This document shows positions 17,270 to 25,907 of a DNA stretch of 64,000 nt, one piece after another. This DNA comes from Verrucomicrobiales bacterium (GTDB lineage Bacteria; Verrucomicrobiota; Verrucomicrobiia; Verrucomicrobiales; DEV007). Both the position numbers and the translations under genes were made by a program. The notes under the pieces are model-generated. The model searched no databases. It saw only the letters and a program-made list of their open reading frames with translations, and was not told the DNA's origin. The DNA lies in the NCBI GenBank assembly GCA_016795505.1, contig JAEUHH010000055.1, forward strand, positions 62,001-126,000. Reading direction: 5' to 3'. Within the stretch, counting starts at the first letter, position 1. Every line of letters starts with the position of its first letter.

Positions 17270-20186
17270 AAGCAAATTCGCTGAGGTTCATCATCACCCG
17301 GCAGGCATTTTCCAGTCCATGGGCATCCGCATAGCCGGCCAGTGCGGCCCGCTCCTCCTCGCGCGCCGCACGCCCGGTCACGATGGCGAACGCAGCCCCC
17401 ACCGGATCGGCGTTGCCTTTGACCCGGGCCGCAAAGTGACCGGCCATCGTGGTCATGAACGGATTGTTCAGCAGCGCCAGCGCCTGGAGCGCGGTGGTGG
17501 TCTCATCCCGTTTCGCCACCATTTGCGAGGGATCGGCGCAGTCCAGCGTCGTCAGGAACGGCTGGGTTTGGGAACGGGCGATCATGCGGTAGATCGAACG
17601 CCGGTGCGACTTGGGATCGTTGTGATCGTGCAGATGATACTGGTAATGCGGCGAGTGCTCCGGCTTCTCGATCACGAAATCCTGAAAGCTCGGTCCGCCC
17701 ATCTCGCGGTTCAGTTTCCCCGCCGCCACCAGCACCGCGTCCCGCAACTCCTCAGCCGAAAGCCGGCGCCGGTTCGCCCGCCAGTAGTAGGCGTTTTCCC
17801 CGTCCACCGCCGCCTTCGCCGGGTCGCCGGCCGAACCCTGGCGCCAGGTCGCGCTCGTCACGATCAGCCGGTGCAGCGACTTCAATGACTGCTTCGGATC
17901 GTCCCGCAGGGCCGCGGCGAGATAGTCGAGCAGTTCGGGATGGGTCGGCTCCATGCCCATGCGGCCGAAATCGTTTGGCGAATCGACGATGCCGCGTCCG
18001 AAATGCCACAACCACACCCGGTTCGCGATGGAACGCCACGCCAGCGGATTCTCCGGCGCCGTCAGATAGGCTGCCAGGGCTGCGCGGGCTTCGCCTTCGT
18101 TCGTGGCACGGAACTCGGGAGCAATCCCGGCCCACAGCGCCGGCGCACCGGGCTTCATGACTGGCCCCGGGCTCTTGATGTCTCCCCGCCGCAGCAGCCG
18201 GATCTCCCGCGGCTTGCCCTCCGTCGGCGTGACGCCGCCGAACTTGGTGAAGTGGGTCGCCGCGGCATAGACCATCTTTCCGGCAGGCAGGGCGGCGAGT
18301 TCCTTCCTCCATCCCGCCAGCTTTCCGTCGAGAGCGGCGCGCTCCCCGACGATCTCCGGCGTGTTCAGACGGTCGAGCAGCGCCTGCTCAGCCGATCTCA
18401 GCTCCGCCAATTGGCGCGTCGCCTCGGGATCACCACCGGTGGGAAACTTGCCATCGACCAGATTTCGCCTCCCCCAGCGCGAGCCGGACTCGATCGTGTC
18501 GAGCGATGTCACCGGCGCGCCCGCGGCGAGGTTCTTTCCATCCATCCCGATCACCGCCATCTCCGCCAGCGCGAGGATGTAATCGTTGCTCCGCTTCGCC
18601 AGTTTCGTCGCCGTCAGCCGCACATGCCGCGCCCCGGTGGCCCCGGCGGCGGGAATCGTCACCGGCACGATGCCCGGATTCGGCACGTCGGCTCCGGTCC
18701 GGTCCACCAGCACCGTCACGTCGCGGGCAAAGGCCGGATCGCTGGACAGCTCCACCCGGTAGCGAACCGGAAAGCCGAAGCCCGATCCGATGCTGCCAAA
18801 GTCGTCGTGCGCTCCGGTCAGGACGATCTCGCGAATCGGTCCCGCATCGGCGGGCAATTCGATCTGCACCCATTTCGCCATGTTCGGATCGGCCGAAATC
18901 TGGCTGTGATAGCCGAACTCCGGCGCCTTCACGATCTTTCCCGCCCCTTGGTCCGTCAGGGAGCGGATCTTCGCCTTCAGCCCGCTCAATTCCGCCCCGC
19001 CGGCGTCGGCGATCCGCTTGTCGATCGCCTTCAGGCCCGCCTCGGCTTTGCCGATTTCGACAGCCAGCCCCTCCCGGCGCTTCTGCGTCACCGGATCGAG
19101 GTCATAGACCCGGTCGGCCCGATCCACCGCGGCAAAGACGGCATGGAGCCGGTAATAATCCTCCATCGAAACCGGATCGAACTTGTGGTGATGGCACTGC
19201 GCGCATTGCGCCGTGGTGGACATGAAGGCATTGAAGACCGCGCTCACCATGTCGTCGCGGTCCATGTGTTTGGCAATGCGACCGTCCAGCTTGCCCTCGC
19301 CGACCTCGACGTGGGCGATGAGATCCCACGGTCCCGCCGCGATGAAGCCGAGCGCCACGATGCCCTGCGGATCGCCCGGCGCCAGCACATCGCCGGCGAC
19401 CTGCTCGCGCACGAACTGGCTCCACGGCTTGTCCGCGTTCAGGCTGCCGATCACATAATCCCGGTAAGGCCAGGCATTGGGTCGCGGCTTGTCCTTGTCA
19501 TAGCCATGGGTCTCCCCATAGCGCGCGACATCGAGCCAGTGCCGGGCGAAATGCTCGCCATGGGCCGGACTGTCGAGCAGGGCATCGACCAGGGCCCGGT
19601 AAGCCGGCTCACCCCGCCGGGCATAGTCTTCCACGAAGGCCGTCACCTGCTCAGGCGCCGGCGGCAGGCCCGTGAGATTGAAGTGAAGCCGTCGCACCAG
19701 CACCGCCGGCTCGGCCTCGGGCGACGGGGTCAGGTTTTTCTCGCGCAGTTTCGCGATTACAAAAGCGTCGATGGCATTTTTTGCCCAATTCCGATCAGAC
19801 CCTGTTGGATCGGCGATCAGACCCTGTTGGATCGGAATCGGCTGCAGCGACCACCAGTCGCGGCCCGGCACATGGGTATCCTCCAGCACCCGGCCGCCAG
19901 GGATGGACGCGCCGGCCTCGACCCAGGCGGTCAGGGCGGCAACCTCCTCGGGCTTGAGCGCGTCGCGACCCTTCGGCATGTCCGGATCGGGTCCGGAGAT
20001 GGAATCGATGATGGCCCGCGCGTCGTCGATCCCGAGCGGCATCCGGTCGAGCACCACGTCGCCTTTCCGGTCGTGGGTGTTGTGGCAGGAGATGCAGTTC
20101 TTCTCCAGCACGGCGAACGGATCCGCTCCGGTGGCGCCGAGGGGGAGCAGAATAACGGCTGAAATGAGCAAGGAGGAGCGTTTCAT
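17259..20186 (-). CDS. Planctomycete cytochrome C / DUF1549 / DUF1553 secreted protein
   Basis: A 975-residue secreted protein. A signal peptide is followed by a PSCyt1 cytochrome-like domain with haem motif CISCH near residue 32, then DUF1549 (about 140-340; a second CAQCH motif near 320), a coiled linker, a discoidin-like beta domain and DUF1553 (about 640-940, including FGRGIVDSPNDFGRMG). It is probably a periplasmic redox or carbohydrate-active protein; biochemistry of the family is poor. Odd feature: in the linker between the WWSLQP motif and the conserved NAIDAFVIAKL motif, the stretch IPIQQGLIADPTGSDR is encoded by a perfect tandem copy of the dispersed 22-bp repeat. Its start overlaps the stop of the GntR gene (ATGA). 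Confidence 0.93.
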   Translation of the reverse strand: MKRSSLLISAVILLPLGATGADPFAVLEKNCISCHNTHDRKGDVVLDRMPLGIDDARAIIDSISGPDPDMPKGRDALKPEEVAALTAWVEAGASIPGGRVLEDTHVPGRDWWSLQPIPIQQGLIADPTGSDRNWAKNAIDAFVIAKLREKNLTPSPEAEPAVLVRRLHFNLTGLPPAPEQVTAFVEDYARRGEPAYRALVDALLDSPAHGEHFARHWLDVARYGETHGYDKDKPRPNAWPYRDYVIGSLNADKPWSQFVREQVAGDVLAPGDPQGIVALGFIAAGPWDLIAHVEVGEGKLDGRIAKHMDRDDMVSAVFNAFMSTTAQCAQCHHHKFDPVSMEDYYRLHAVFAAVDRADRVYDLDPVTQKRREGLAVEIGKAEAGLKAIDKRIADAGGAELSGLKAKIRSLTDQGAGKIVKAPEFGYHSQISADPNMAKWVQIELPADAGPIREIVLTGAHDDFGSIGSGFGFPVRYRVELSSDPAFARDVTVLVDRTGADVPNPGIVPVTIPAAGATGARHVRLTATKLAKRSNDYILALAEMAVIGMDGKNLAAGAPVTSLDTIESGSRWGRRNLVDGKFPTGGDPEATRQLAELRSAEQALLDRLNTPEIVGERAALDGKLAGWRKELAALPAGKMVYAAATHFTKFGGVTPTEGKPREIRLLRRGDIKSPGPVMKPGAPALWAGIAPEFRATNEGEARAALAAYLTAPENPLAWRSIANRVWLWHFGRGIVDSPNDFGRMGMEPTHPELLDYLAAALRDDPKQSLKSLHRLIVTSATWRQGSAGDPAKAAVDGENAYYWRANRRRLSAEELRDAVLVAAGKLNREMGGPSFQDFVIEKPEHSPHYQYHLHDHNDPKSHRRSIYRMIARSQTQPFLTTLDCADPSQMVAKRDETTTALQALALLNNPFMTTMAGHFAARVKGNADPVGAAFAIVTGRAAREEERAALAGYADAHGLENACRVMMNLSEFAYVD
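19788..19838. repeat. Dispersed 22-bp-unit element, copy B (inside DUF1553 gene)
   Basis: Two identical 22-bp units (19792-19813 and 19814-19835), each CGATCAGACCCTGTTGGATC+GG, are bounded by ATTC and GAAT, so the whole reads ATTCCGATC...GATCGGAAT. This is the most perfect copy in the window. On the coding (minus) strand it is open and gives IPIQQGLIADPTGSDR, in the same phase as copy A. Confidence 0.9.
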
Positions 20187-20890
20187 GGGACGCGTTCGCT
20201 GGCTTCGAGGTCGCCGGCGGCTTCCTCGACATGGAGTTTCATCAGGCGGGCTGCCTTGTCGGCCTTGCCCTCGCGGATGGCCGTGAGAATGCCGCCGTGG
20301 TGGGCGATGACTTTGTGCAGACCGCTCTGGGTGATGGTAAGGCGGCGACTGGCCTCGCCCAGATCGCCGAGGGAGGACAGCACGAGGGCGATGATGTCAT
20401 TCCCCGCCGCCCGCGCGACCAACTCGTGGAAGCGGGCGTCGATCCGGGCGGCTTGTTCGGGATCTTCGCACCCGCTCAGTTCGGCGTGGCAGGCTTCCAG
20501 CGCCGCGACGGCCGCGCCATCGGCCCGCAGGGCGGCGAGACGGGCCGACTCGGGCTCCAGAATACGGCGCACCTCGTTGAGTTGCCGGAGCCGCTGGAAG
20601 GCGTCGGGTATGTCGAGTCGGAGCGACTCGCTGAGCGGCCGCTGGAGTTGATGGATCACCTTGATGCCGCGGCCATGCTGGATTTCCAGCAGGCCCTGCA
20701 GCTCAAGCCGCTTGGTCGCCTCGCGGACCACCGGCCGGCTCACGCCCAGTCGCAGGGCGAGGTCACGCTCCGACGGCAGCCAGTCGTCGCCATCGGACAG
20801 CTCGCGGATGTGGTCGGAAAGCCGCACGCAGGTCTGCTCGACCAGCGACTGGCGGCGCAGGGGCACGGCGGTGACGGCAGCGGGGATCAT
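20183..20890 (-). CDS. FadR/GntR-family transcriptional regulator
   Basis: A 235-residue regulator with an N-terminal winged helix (LPSERDLALRLGVSRPVVREATKRLELQGLLEIQHGRGIKV in two parts, about residues 35-80). An all-helical FadR C-terminal domain follows (FCD type: ...FHELVARAAGNDIIALVLSS and a HHGGILTAIREGKADKA helix) that usually binds a small carboxylic acid and a metal. The ATG at 20890 is chosen because the alternative GTG at 20920 would place the operator palindrome inside the coding region. It is the first gene of an operon with the cytochrome/DUF1553 and DUF1501 genes (4-bp overlap), so it is probably autoregulatory and controls them. Confidence 0.9.
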   Translation of the reverse strand: MIPAAVTAVPLRRQSLVEQTCVRLSDHIRELSDGDDWLPSERDLALRLGVSRPVVREATKRLELQGLLEIQHGRGIKVIHQLQRPLSESLRLDIPDAFQRLRQLNEVRRILEPESARLAALRADGAAVAALEACHAELSGCEDPEQAARIDARFHELVARAAGNDIIALVLSSLGDLGEASRRLTITQSGLHKVIAHHGGILTAIREGKADKAARLMKLHVEEAAGDLEASERVP

Positions 20891-20901
20891 GGTCGAAAAA
20901 T

Positions 20902-20919
20902 TGGTAAGAGGTCTTACCA
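20902..20919. promoter_or_regulatory. Palindromic operator upstream of the GntR regulator gene
   Basis: TGGTAAGAGGTCTTACCA is an 8-bp inverted repeat with a 2-nt centre. It lies 11 bp upstream of the chosen ATG and contains the GT-N3-AC core typical of FadR-subfamily operators. Binding by the adjacent regulator is an inference. Confidence 0.65.
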
Positions 20920-21010
20920 CTTAACCGCGAGAGCGGCAATCGGCGTGATTGCGGGGGACGCAATCGGGTTGGCGCCCCTTTTCCCAAAAAGCGCCCGCCC
21001 CCCCAGCCGG

Positions 21011-22855
21011 CTACTCAGCCAAATGCAACGTGAGGATGCGCCGCAACTCGGCGATGGCGTCGGGGTGGTGGGTGATGTTGCCGTGCTTGGTGGGCACGAC
21101 GACCTCGGACAGGGCTTCGTCCAGGTGGCTGCTCCAGTAGGGCACCATCTTGTCATTGCTCTCCTCCAGCGGACCATGGCCGATCTTGCCGACGATGGAG
21201 TGGATCTTCAGCCCGGGCCGGGTCGGCAGGCCGCGCACCGTGGTCAGCACCGGGGAATGGGGACGCAGGTTGACCATGCTGTTGGTCGATTCGTTGAGGT
21301 AGGCGCGGGCGAGGTTCGTCATGCCTTCGAACTCCGGGACTTCGCCATCGGTGATCAGATCGACCGGCACCTTGATGGCCCGACTGGCCATCTTGGCCAG
21401 CGGCTTCTCGGCCACATCGGTGCCGAGATGGGGCGTGACCATGAAGACGACGCGCGAGATGTCGGGATTCGCCTCGAAGTGCAGCATCGCCTGCAGGGTC
21501 TGCCGCTGATGCGGTGGCAGATTCAGCTCGGCGAGGGGTTTTTCGACGAAAAGCTTCCGCACTGAGTCACCGCTGTCGCGCACCTGAAAGCTGGAAATCA
21601 CGCCACCGAAACTTTTGCCCACCAGCACCATGCGCCGGTGATGGGGATTCGACCGGGCCGGGTCGGCATGCTCGCGGTAACGATCGAGATGATGCCGCAG
21701 GGCCGACGCGCAGAAGCCAGCCGGGAAGCCGCTCGGATATTGGAAATAGAAAAACTGATACCGCTCCCGGATGCGGGGATCGGCCCGCAGTTCATTGACG
21801 GCCTCGGCCCACACCGCGGGCGTCTTCGAGAGGCCATGCACCAGCACCACGGGGATCTTGCCCTCCCGCTGCGGCTCCAGCCGGTAAAGGCCGGTCGAGC
21901 CCAGAAACTTCGCGGGATGGAACATCGCCTTCCGTCCCACGTTCTTCGCCGGGGTCAGGCTGGAGAGCAGCGCGAGGGGCGCGGTGAAATCGGCCGCCAA
22001 CTGGAAGTCCTCCGCTCCCAGACGAGTCTGGTCGGTGGCGAGCACGTCATGCAGGGCCAGATCCGCCTGCTCACGATCTTCCGAAAAGTGCAACGTGGCG
22101 GTGACCGGCAATGCCAGGCCGATGGGATGGAGAAACGGATCGTCGACCTGCCTCTCCGCGGTGTGCGCCCGGTGACCGACCAGCTTGCCGCCGACCCCAG
22201 GCACCGTCTCCCGCGTCTGGTAGCCCTTGATGCGGAGATTCTCGGTCATTTTCAGCTCATCGAAGTAAGCCGGATCGAAACGCCCCGGCCCGGAGGCGAC
22301 CACCCGGACCTGCCGCTCACCCAGGGGAGACGTCACCTCGGCCGTGCCATCCGCGGGCAGGCCGATCGCAAACACCGTCACGGCGAGCCGGGCGCAGGCG
22401 TGATTATAGAGCGCGAGCAGCTTGGTCTGATCGAGCGAATCCTGCGAGTCGATCGCGGCTGGATAGGCGATCCGTGCGGCCTCCAGATAGCAGCCGATGG
22501 CTTCCTCCGGCTTGTCGTCCTCCCAGGCAGCCCCCTGGATGCACAGCATCTCCGCCAGGGCGAGGCGACGGGGGTCCAGCGGACCGGCGTCGTCGGCCTG
22601 CGGAGCCAGCGCGGCGATTGCCCCGCCCGGATCGCGGGCCGCCCGGCCTTCCAGACCGAGCCCTTTCAGAACGGCCCGGCTTTCCGCCGAGACCCGGCGC
22701 GTGTCGACGATCTGCCTGACGTCGGGCTCCACGGCGAGCGGCCGGCGCACTTCCTTGATGCCCGGGGCGGTCGAGCACCCGCACCCCAGCGACAGGCTGG
22801 CGCCCAGCAGAATGACGGGCCATCCGTGGCCCCCAAAAAACGTGACGGCTTTCAT
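21011..22855 (-). CDS. Putative lipoprotein with alpha/beta hydrolase domain
   Basis: A 614-residue protein with a lipoprotein-type signal (ILLGASLSLGCGCSTAPG; Cys as predicted lipid attachment site). It has a helical N-terminal half with a TPR-like stretch (KPEEAIGCYLEAARIAY), and a C-terminal alpha/beta hydrolase domain beginning at KIPVVLVHGLSKTPAVW. The nucleophile elbow reads GKSFGG instead of the usual GHSMGG; the Ser and flanking Gly residues are kept. It may be a lipase or esterase facing the periplasm. It starts 2 bp after the sulfatase stop codon (ATG at 22855; a TTG at 22861 is less likely), so it is the last gene of a three-gene operon. Confidence 0.85.
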   Translation of the reverse strand: MKAVTFFGGHGWPVILLGASLSLGCGCSTAPGIKEVRRPLAVEPDVRQIVDTRRVSAESRAVLKGLGLEGRAARDPGGAIAALAPQADDAGPLDPRRLALAEMLCIQGAAWEDDKPEEAIGCYLEAARIAYPAAIDSQDSLDQTKLLALYNHACARLAVTVFAIGLPADGTAEVTSPLGERQVRVVASGPGRFDPAYFDELKMTENLRIKGYQTRETVPGVGGKLVGHRAHTAERQVDDPFLHPIGLALPVTATLHFSEDREQADLALHDVLATDQTRLGAEDFQLAADFTAPLALLSSLTPAKNVGRKAMFHPAKFLGSTGLYRLEPQREGKIPVVLVHGLSKTPAVWAEAVNELRADPRIRERYQFFYFQYPSGFPAGFCASALRHHLDRYREHADPARSNPHHRRMVLVGKSFGGVISSFQVRDSGDSVRKLFVEKPLAELNLPPHQRQTLQAMLHFEANPDISRVVFMVTPHLGTDVAEKPLAKMASRAIKVPVDLITDGEVPEFEGMTNLARAYLNESTNSMVNLRPHSPVLTTVRGLPTRPGLKIHSIVGKIGHGPLEESNDKMVPYWSSHLDEALSEVVVPTKHGNITHHPDAIAELRRILTLHLAE

Positions 22856-22857
22856 GC

Positions 22858-24522
22858 TCAATCGAGTTGGGCTGGCGGATCGTCGTGGGTGAGTTCTTCC
22901 ATCGCCTGTTGCAGGAAAAACTCGCGATCATCAGTTTCGTCCCGATAGATCGAGCCGATGCGGTCGAGCCGCTTCCGCGGATTCCCCTCCAGCGGAAACA
23001 CCGCCGGCAGACGGCGGGCAAAGCCGGCGCCGGTCCGTCTCAGCTCGGTCTCGGCAATGGCGCGGAACTCCAGCACCCGCTCCAGATGCGCGGCGTCGAG
23101 GGCGAGGTTGTTCAGCTCCTGCGGGTCCGCCTCCAGATCGTAGAGTTCCTCGGGCTCATTCTGCTCCAGGGTGCGGATGTATTTGTATTTCCCTTTCGAG
23201 TAAGACACCCACCACGGCACCTTCATGGTGTGCTTGATGAATTTCGGCAGCTTCCGGGTCTTTTCCCCCCACGCGATGCCCGTCATGGCGAGCAGCGCCC
23301 CGTGCTCCCACTCGGCCTTGCCGGGTTCCTTCAGCAGCGGGCTGAAATCGTGCCCGTGCATCTCCCACGGCTCCGGCATGCCCGCCTGCGCCAGCAGCGT
23401 CGAGACGATGTCCGGCCCGCTCACCGGGTGCCGGCACACCCGGCCAGCAGGCAGGGTCCCGGGTTGGCGGAAAATCAGCGGCGGCCGGATCGTGGCATCG
23501 TAGGGGGCCAGCTTGCTCGCAAACCCATGCTGCCCCCACGCAAAACCCTGGTCGGCCGTGAACACAACCAGCGTGCGCCTGCCCTGCCCCGACTTGTCCA
23601 GCGCCGCGATCAACCGTCCGACATTCTCGTCGAGACCCGCGATGGTCTGCTGGTACTGGCGTTCCCAGTCAGACAGGTCATCGCCATAAAGGCCGGTCGT
23701 CCCCCCCTTCGGGGTGTGGAAATGCGACAACTTCGGCCTGCCATCGGCTCCCAGAGTGAAATTGTTCACCTTCTGCATGTAGGATGGCTTGCCCACCCGC
23801 GGCGGGAAGACATCCGCCGGCACCGGAGCCTCGATGCCCGGATAGAGGTCGCGATGACGCTCGGCCGGCTTGAAGGGCCCGTGCGAACTCCCGTAGCAAA
23901 GCCACAGAAACCACGGCTTCGCCTCTTTCGGCATTTTCGCCCGGCCCTCGATGAAATCGACCGCCCAGTCGGTGTAAAAATCCGTCGGATAGCCCTCCAC
24001 CAACTCCGCCGGGCCGCCATCGGTCTCGATCAATTGCGCTTCGTAGTAGGCGTGGGCATTCTTCGTGTGCGTGCAGCGGTTCCAGACCCGCTGATGGTCC
24101 CAGGCCCGGCCCCAGCCGGAATCCCGGCCGATGTGCCACTTGCCGATCATCGCGGTGAAGTAGCCATGCTCGCGGAGCGCCTCGGGCCAGAGGGGCATCT
24201 TGTCGGGATTGTAAACGCTGCCCGGATACTTGAGCAGGTTCAGCCGCATCGACTCGTTGCCGTACTGCTGGCGGCCGGTCATCAGCGTCACCCGCGACGG
24301 CATGCACCAGGCGCCAGCATAGCCGCGGGAAAATCGCACCCCACCCCGCGCCAGACCGTCGATGTTCGGCGTCTTCGCCCACGGATGACTGCCCTCGTAG
24401 CAGCCCACGTTTCGGTAGCTCACGTCATCGGCGAGGATGAACAGGATGTTCGGCGGCGGTTCGGCCGCGCCCGCCAGCAGGGGCAGGACGGCAACAAGGG
24501 CGGCAAGCAGGCACGGTCTCAT
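22858..24522 (-). CDS. Secreted Cys-type sulfatase (S1 family)
   Basis: A 554-residue protein with a signal peptide (MRPCLLAALVAVLPLLAGAA) followed by PPNILFILADDVSYRNVGCY, the metal-binding start of the arylsulfatase fold with paired Asp residues. The active-site motif CMPSRVTLMTGRQ, near residue 80, matches C-x-P-S-R, in which Cys is converted to formylglycine. A second metal site is in TLVVFTADQGFAWGQHG. It probably removes sulfate from polysaccharides. The maturation enzyme is not in the window. The gene is 19 bp downstream of a hypothetical gene and 2 bp upstream of the lipoprotein hydrolase. Confidence 0.95.
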   Translation of the reverse strand: MRPCLLAALVAVLPLLAGAAEPPPNILFILADDVSYRNVGCYEGSHPWAKTPNIDGLARGGVRFSRGYAGAWCMPSRVTLMTGRQQYGNESMRLNLLKYPGSVYNPDKMPLWPEALREHGYFTAMIGKWHIGRDSGWGRAWDHQRVWNRCTHTKNAHAYYEAQLIETDGGPAELVEGYPTDFYTDWAVDFIEGRAKMPKEAKPWFLWLCYGSSHGPFKPAERHRDLYPGIEAPVPADVFPPRVGKPSYMQKVNNFTLGADGRPKLSHFHTPKGGTTGLYGDDLSDWERQYQQTIAGLDENVGRLIAALDKSGQGRRTLVVFTADQGFAWGQHGFASKLAPYDATIRPPLIFRQPGTLPAGRVCRHPVSGPDIVSTLLAQAGMPEPWEMHGHDFSPLLKEPGKAEWEHGALLAMTGIAWGEKTRKLPKFIKHTMKVPWWVSYSKGKYKYIRTLEQNEPEELYDLEADPQELNNLALDAAHLERVLEFRAIAETELRRTGAGFARRLPAVFPLEGNPRKRLDRIGSIYRDETDDREFFLQQAMEELTHDDPPAQLD

Positions 24523-24541
24523 GTCAGAAAAATGGGACGCC

Positions 24542-25807
24542 TCAGCGGGCGGTTCGGAAAGGCACGATCTCCCAGCCGGCGGCGCCCAACTCGGTCGTGG
24601 TGCGCTGGCTCAGTTGCCCATCGAGGATCAGTCGCCGGGGGAACTGGACCAGATCGTCGCGGGAGGCAAAGGCCGCCATCTCGGGCGTCCACGCCACGTA
24701 ATCGACCGGCGCCGGCACCTCCACGGTGCCATCGGCCAGCTGACCCACGGCGAGCCGCCCATAGACGCGGCAGGCCTGGTAGGGACGGGCCGCGTGGCGC
24801 ACCTCCAGCAGATGCAGCCCATCGCGGAGGAAATGCGCCCGCCAGATCGTGTCGCAGGCGGCCATCACCTCCACGATCTCGGCCCGGCCCGCGACATTCA
24901 GCCGCGTCAGCGACTGGACCATGCGGTGGCGCACGGTGATCGAGAGATTCGGATTGGCCAACACCGCATCGATCCGGGCCGGCGCGATGCCCATCGCCTC
25001 CAGCGCCTTGCGATCGCGGAACTCCAACTCGGAAGGCGTCACGTCGTAGATGTCCTCCGGCAATCCCACCACCTCGGTGGCCATCAGCGCCCGCGATGCC
25101 CCCGCCGAGGCCACCGTGACGCCGACCTTCAGCGGCAATCCACCGGCGAAAAAGGCCCACGTCACCTTCTCGATTTCCTCCTGGAGCCGGGGATTGTCCG
25201 TGTAGGGGTCGATGCCCAGCTGCCGCGCACAATCGAGCCGCGCCTTGTCAAAACCGGCGATGCTCAGGACCGCTCCGCCGATGCCTTTGCCCACATTCCT
25301 GGACGAGGAGCCCGTCCCGCTGGACGAGCCCTCGGAGGCCCGGCGCGCCGCATTGCCGATGCCCGAGCCGATCTTGCTGAAAAAATGCCCCACCGTGTGC
25401 GGCACCTGGGCGACCGACTCGCCCGGCTTTTGCACGATCCGCTTCACCGCCTCGATCGGCGCCTCGACGGACTTCTTCATGCCCTCGGCGAACAGGTCGC
25501 TCTTGCTCACCGCCACCAGCGAGGCGATGGCCTCGATCTCCCGCACCCGGCGCTGGAGATCGCGCAGACCGACGCATTCAAAAGTGCCGTAGTCCGAGTC
25601 CACCGTGAAGTGCACCAGGTAACCATCGCCCTGCGCCAGTTCGCGCACCCGGTGGTGCGGCCCGGCGAACAGCCCCGGCGGCAATGCCTGGGAGGCCTGG
25701 AACAGCGGCGGCAGCTCATGCACGACGACCGGCTGAGGCGTCTGGGCGGACAGGATGCCGGCCGTCGCGAGGAAGCCGGCTAGGTGGATGGGCAGGGAAC
25801 GGATCAT
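24542..25807 (-). CDS. Secreted hypothetical protein
   Basis: A 421-residue protein starting MIRSLPIHLAGFLATAGILS, a signal peptide. The open frame continues upstream to 25885, but that part is the dispersed repeat element and its flank, so the ATG at 25807 is preferred. The middle region has a Gly/Ser-rich segment (SEGSSSGTGSSSRNVGKGIG) after an amphipathic helix (MKKSVEAPIEAVKRIVQKPG). I do not recognise the family. It is the first gene of the operon with the sulfatase and the lipoprotein hydrolase, so it may act in the same envelope process. Confidence 0.8.
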   Translation of the reverse strand: MIRSLPIHLAGFLATAGILSAQTPQPVVVHELPPLFQASQALPPGLFAGPHHRVRELAQGDGYLVHFTVDSDYGTFECVGLRDLQRRVREIEAIASLVAVSKSDLFAEGMKKSVEAPIEAVKRIVQKPGESVAQVPHTVGHFFSKIGSGIGNAARRASEGSSSGTGSSSRNVGKGIGGAVLSIAGFDKARLDCARQLGIDPYTDNPRLQEEIEKVTWAFFAGGLPLKVGVTVASAGASRALMATEVVGLPEDIYDVTPSELEFRDRKALEAMGIAPARIDAVLANPNLSITVRHRMVQSLTRLNVAGRAEIVEVMAACDTIWRAHFLRDGLHLLEVRHAARPYQACRVYGRLAVGQLADGTVEVPAPVDYVAWTPEMAAFASRDDLVQFPRRLILDGQLSQRTTTELGAAGWEIVPFRTAR

Positions 25808-25841
25808 GGCGGGACGATGGTGACGGAGATTGGCGGCGCGT

Positions 25842-25890
25842 TTCCGATGATACCCGGTTGCATCGGCGATCCAACAGGGTCTCATCGGAA
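25842..25890. repeat. Dispersed 22-bp-unit element, copy C
   Basis: Units at 25845-25866 (CGATGATACCCGGTTGCATC+GG) and 25867-25888 (CGATCCAACAGGGTCTCATC+GG) are flanked by TTC and GAA. The second unit has its core in the reverse orientation (AACAGGGT), so in this copy the two cores are inverted rather than tandem. It lies 34 bp upstream of the start of the hypothetical gene at 25807 and remains open in that gene's frame. Confidence 0.8.
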
Positions 25891-25907
25891 TCCGGCAACA
25901 AACCGGA

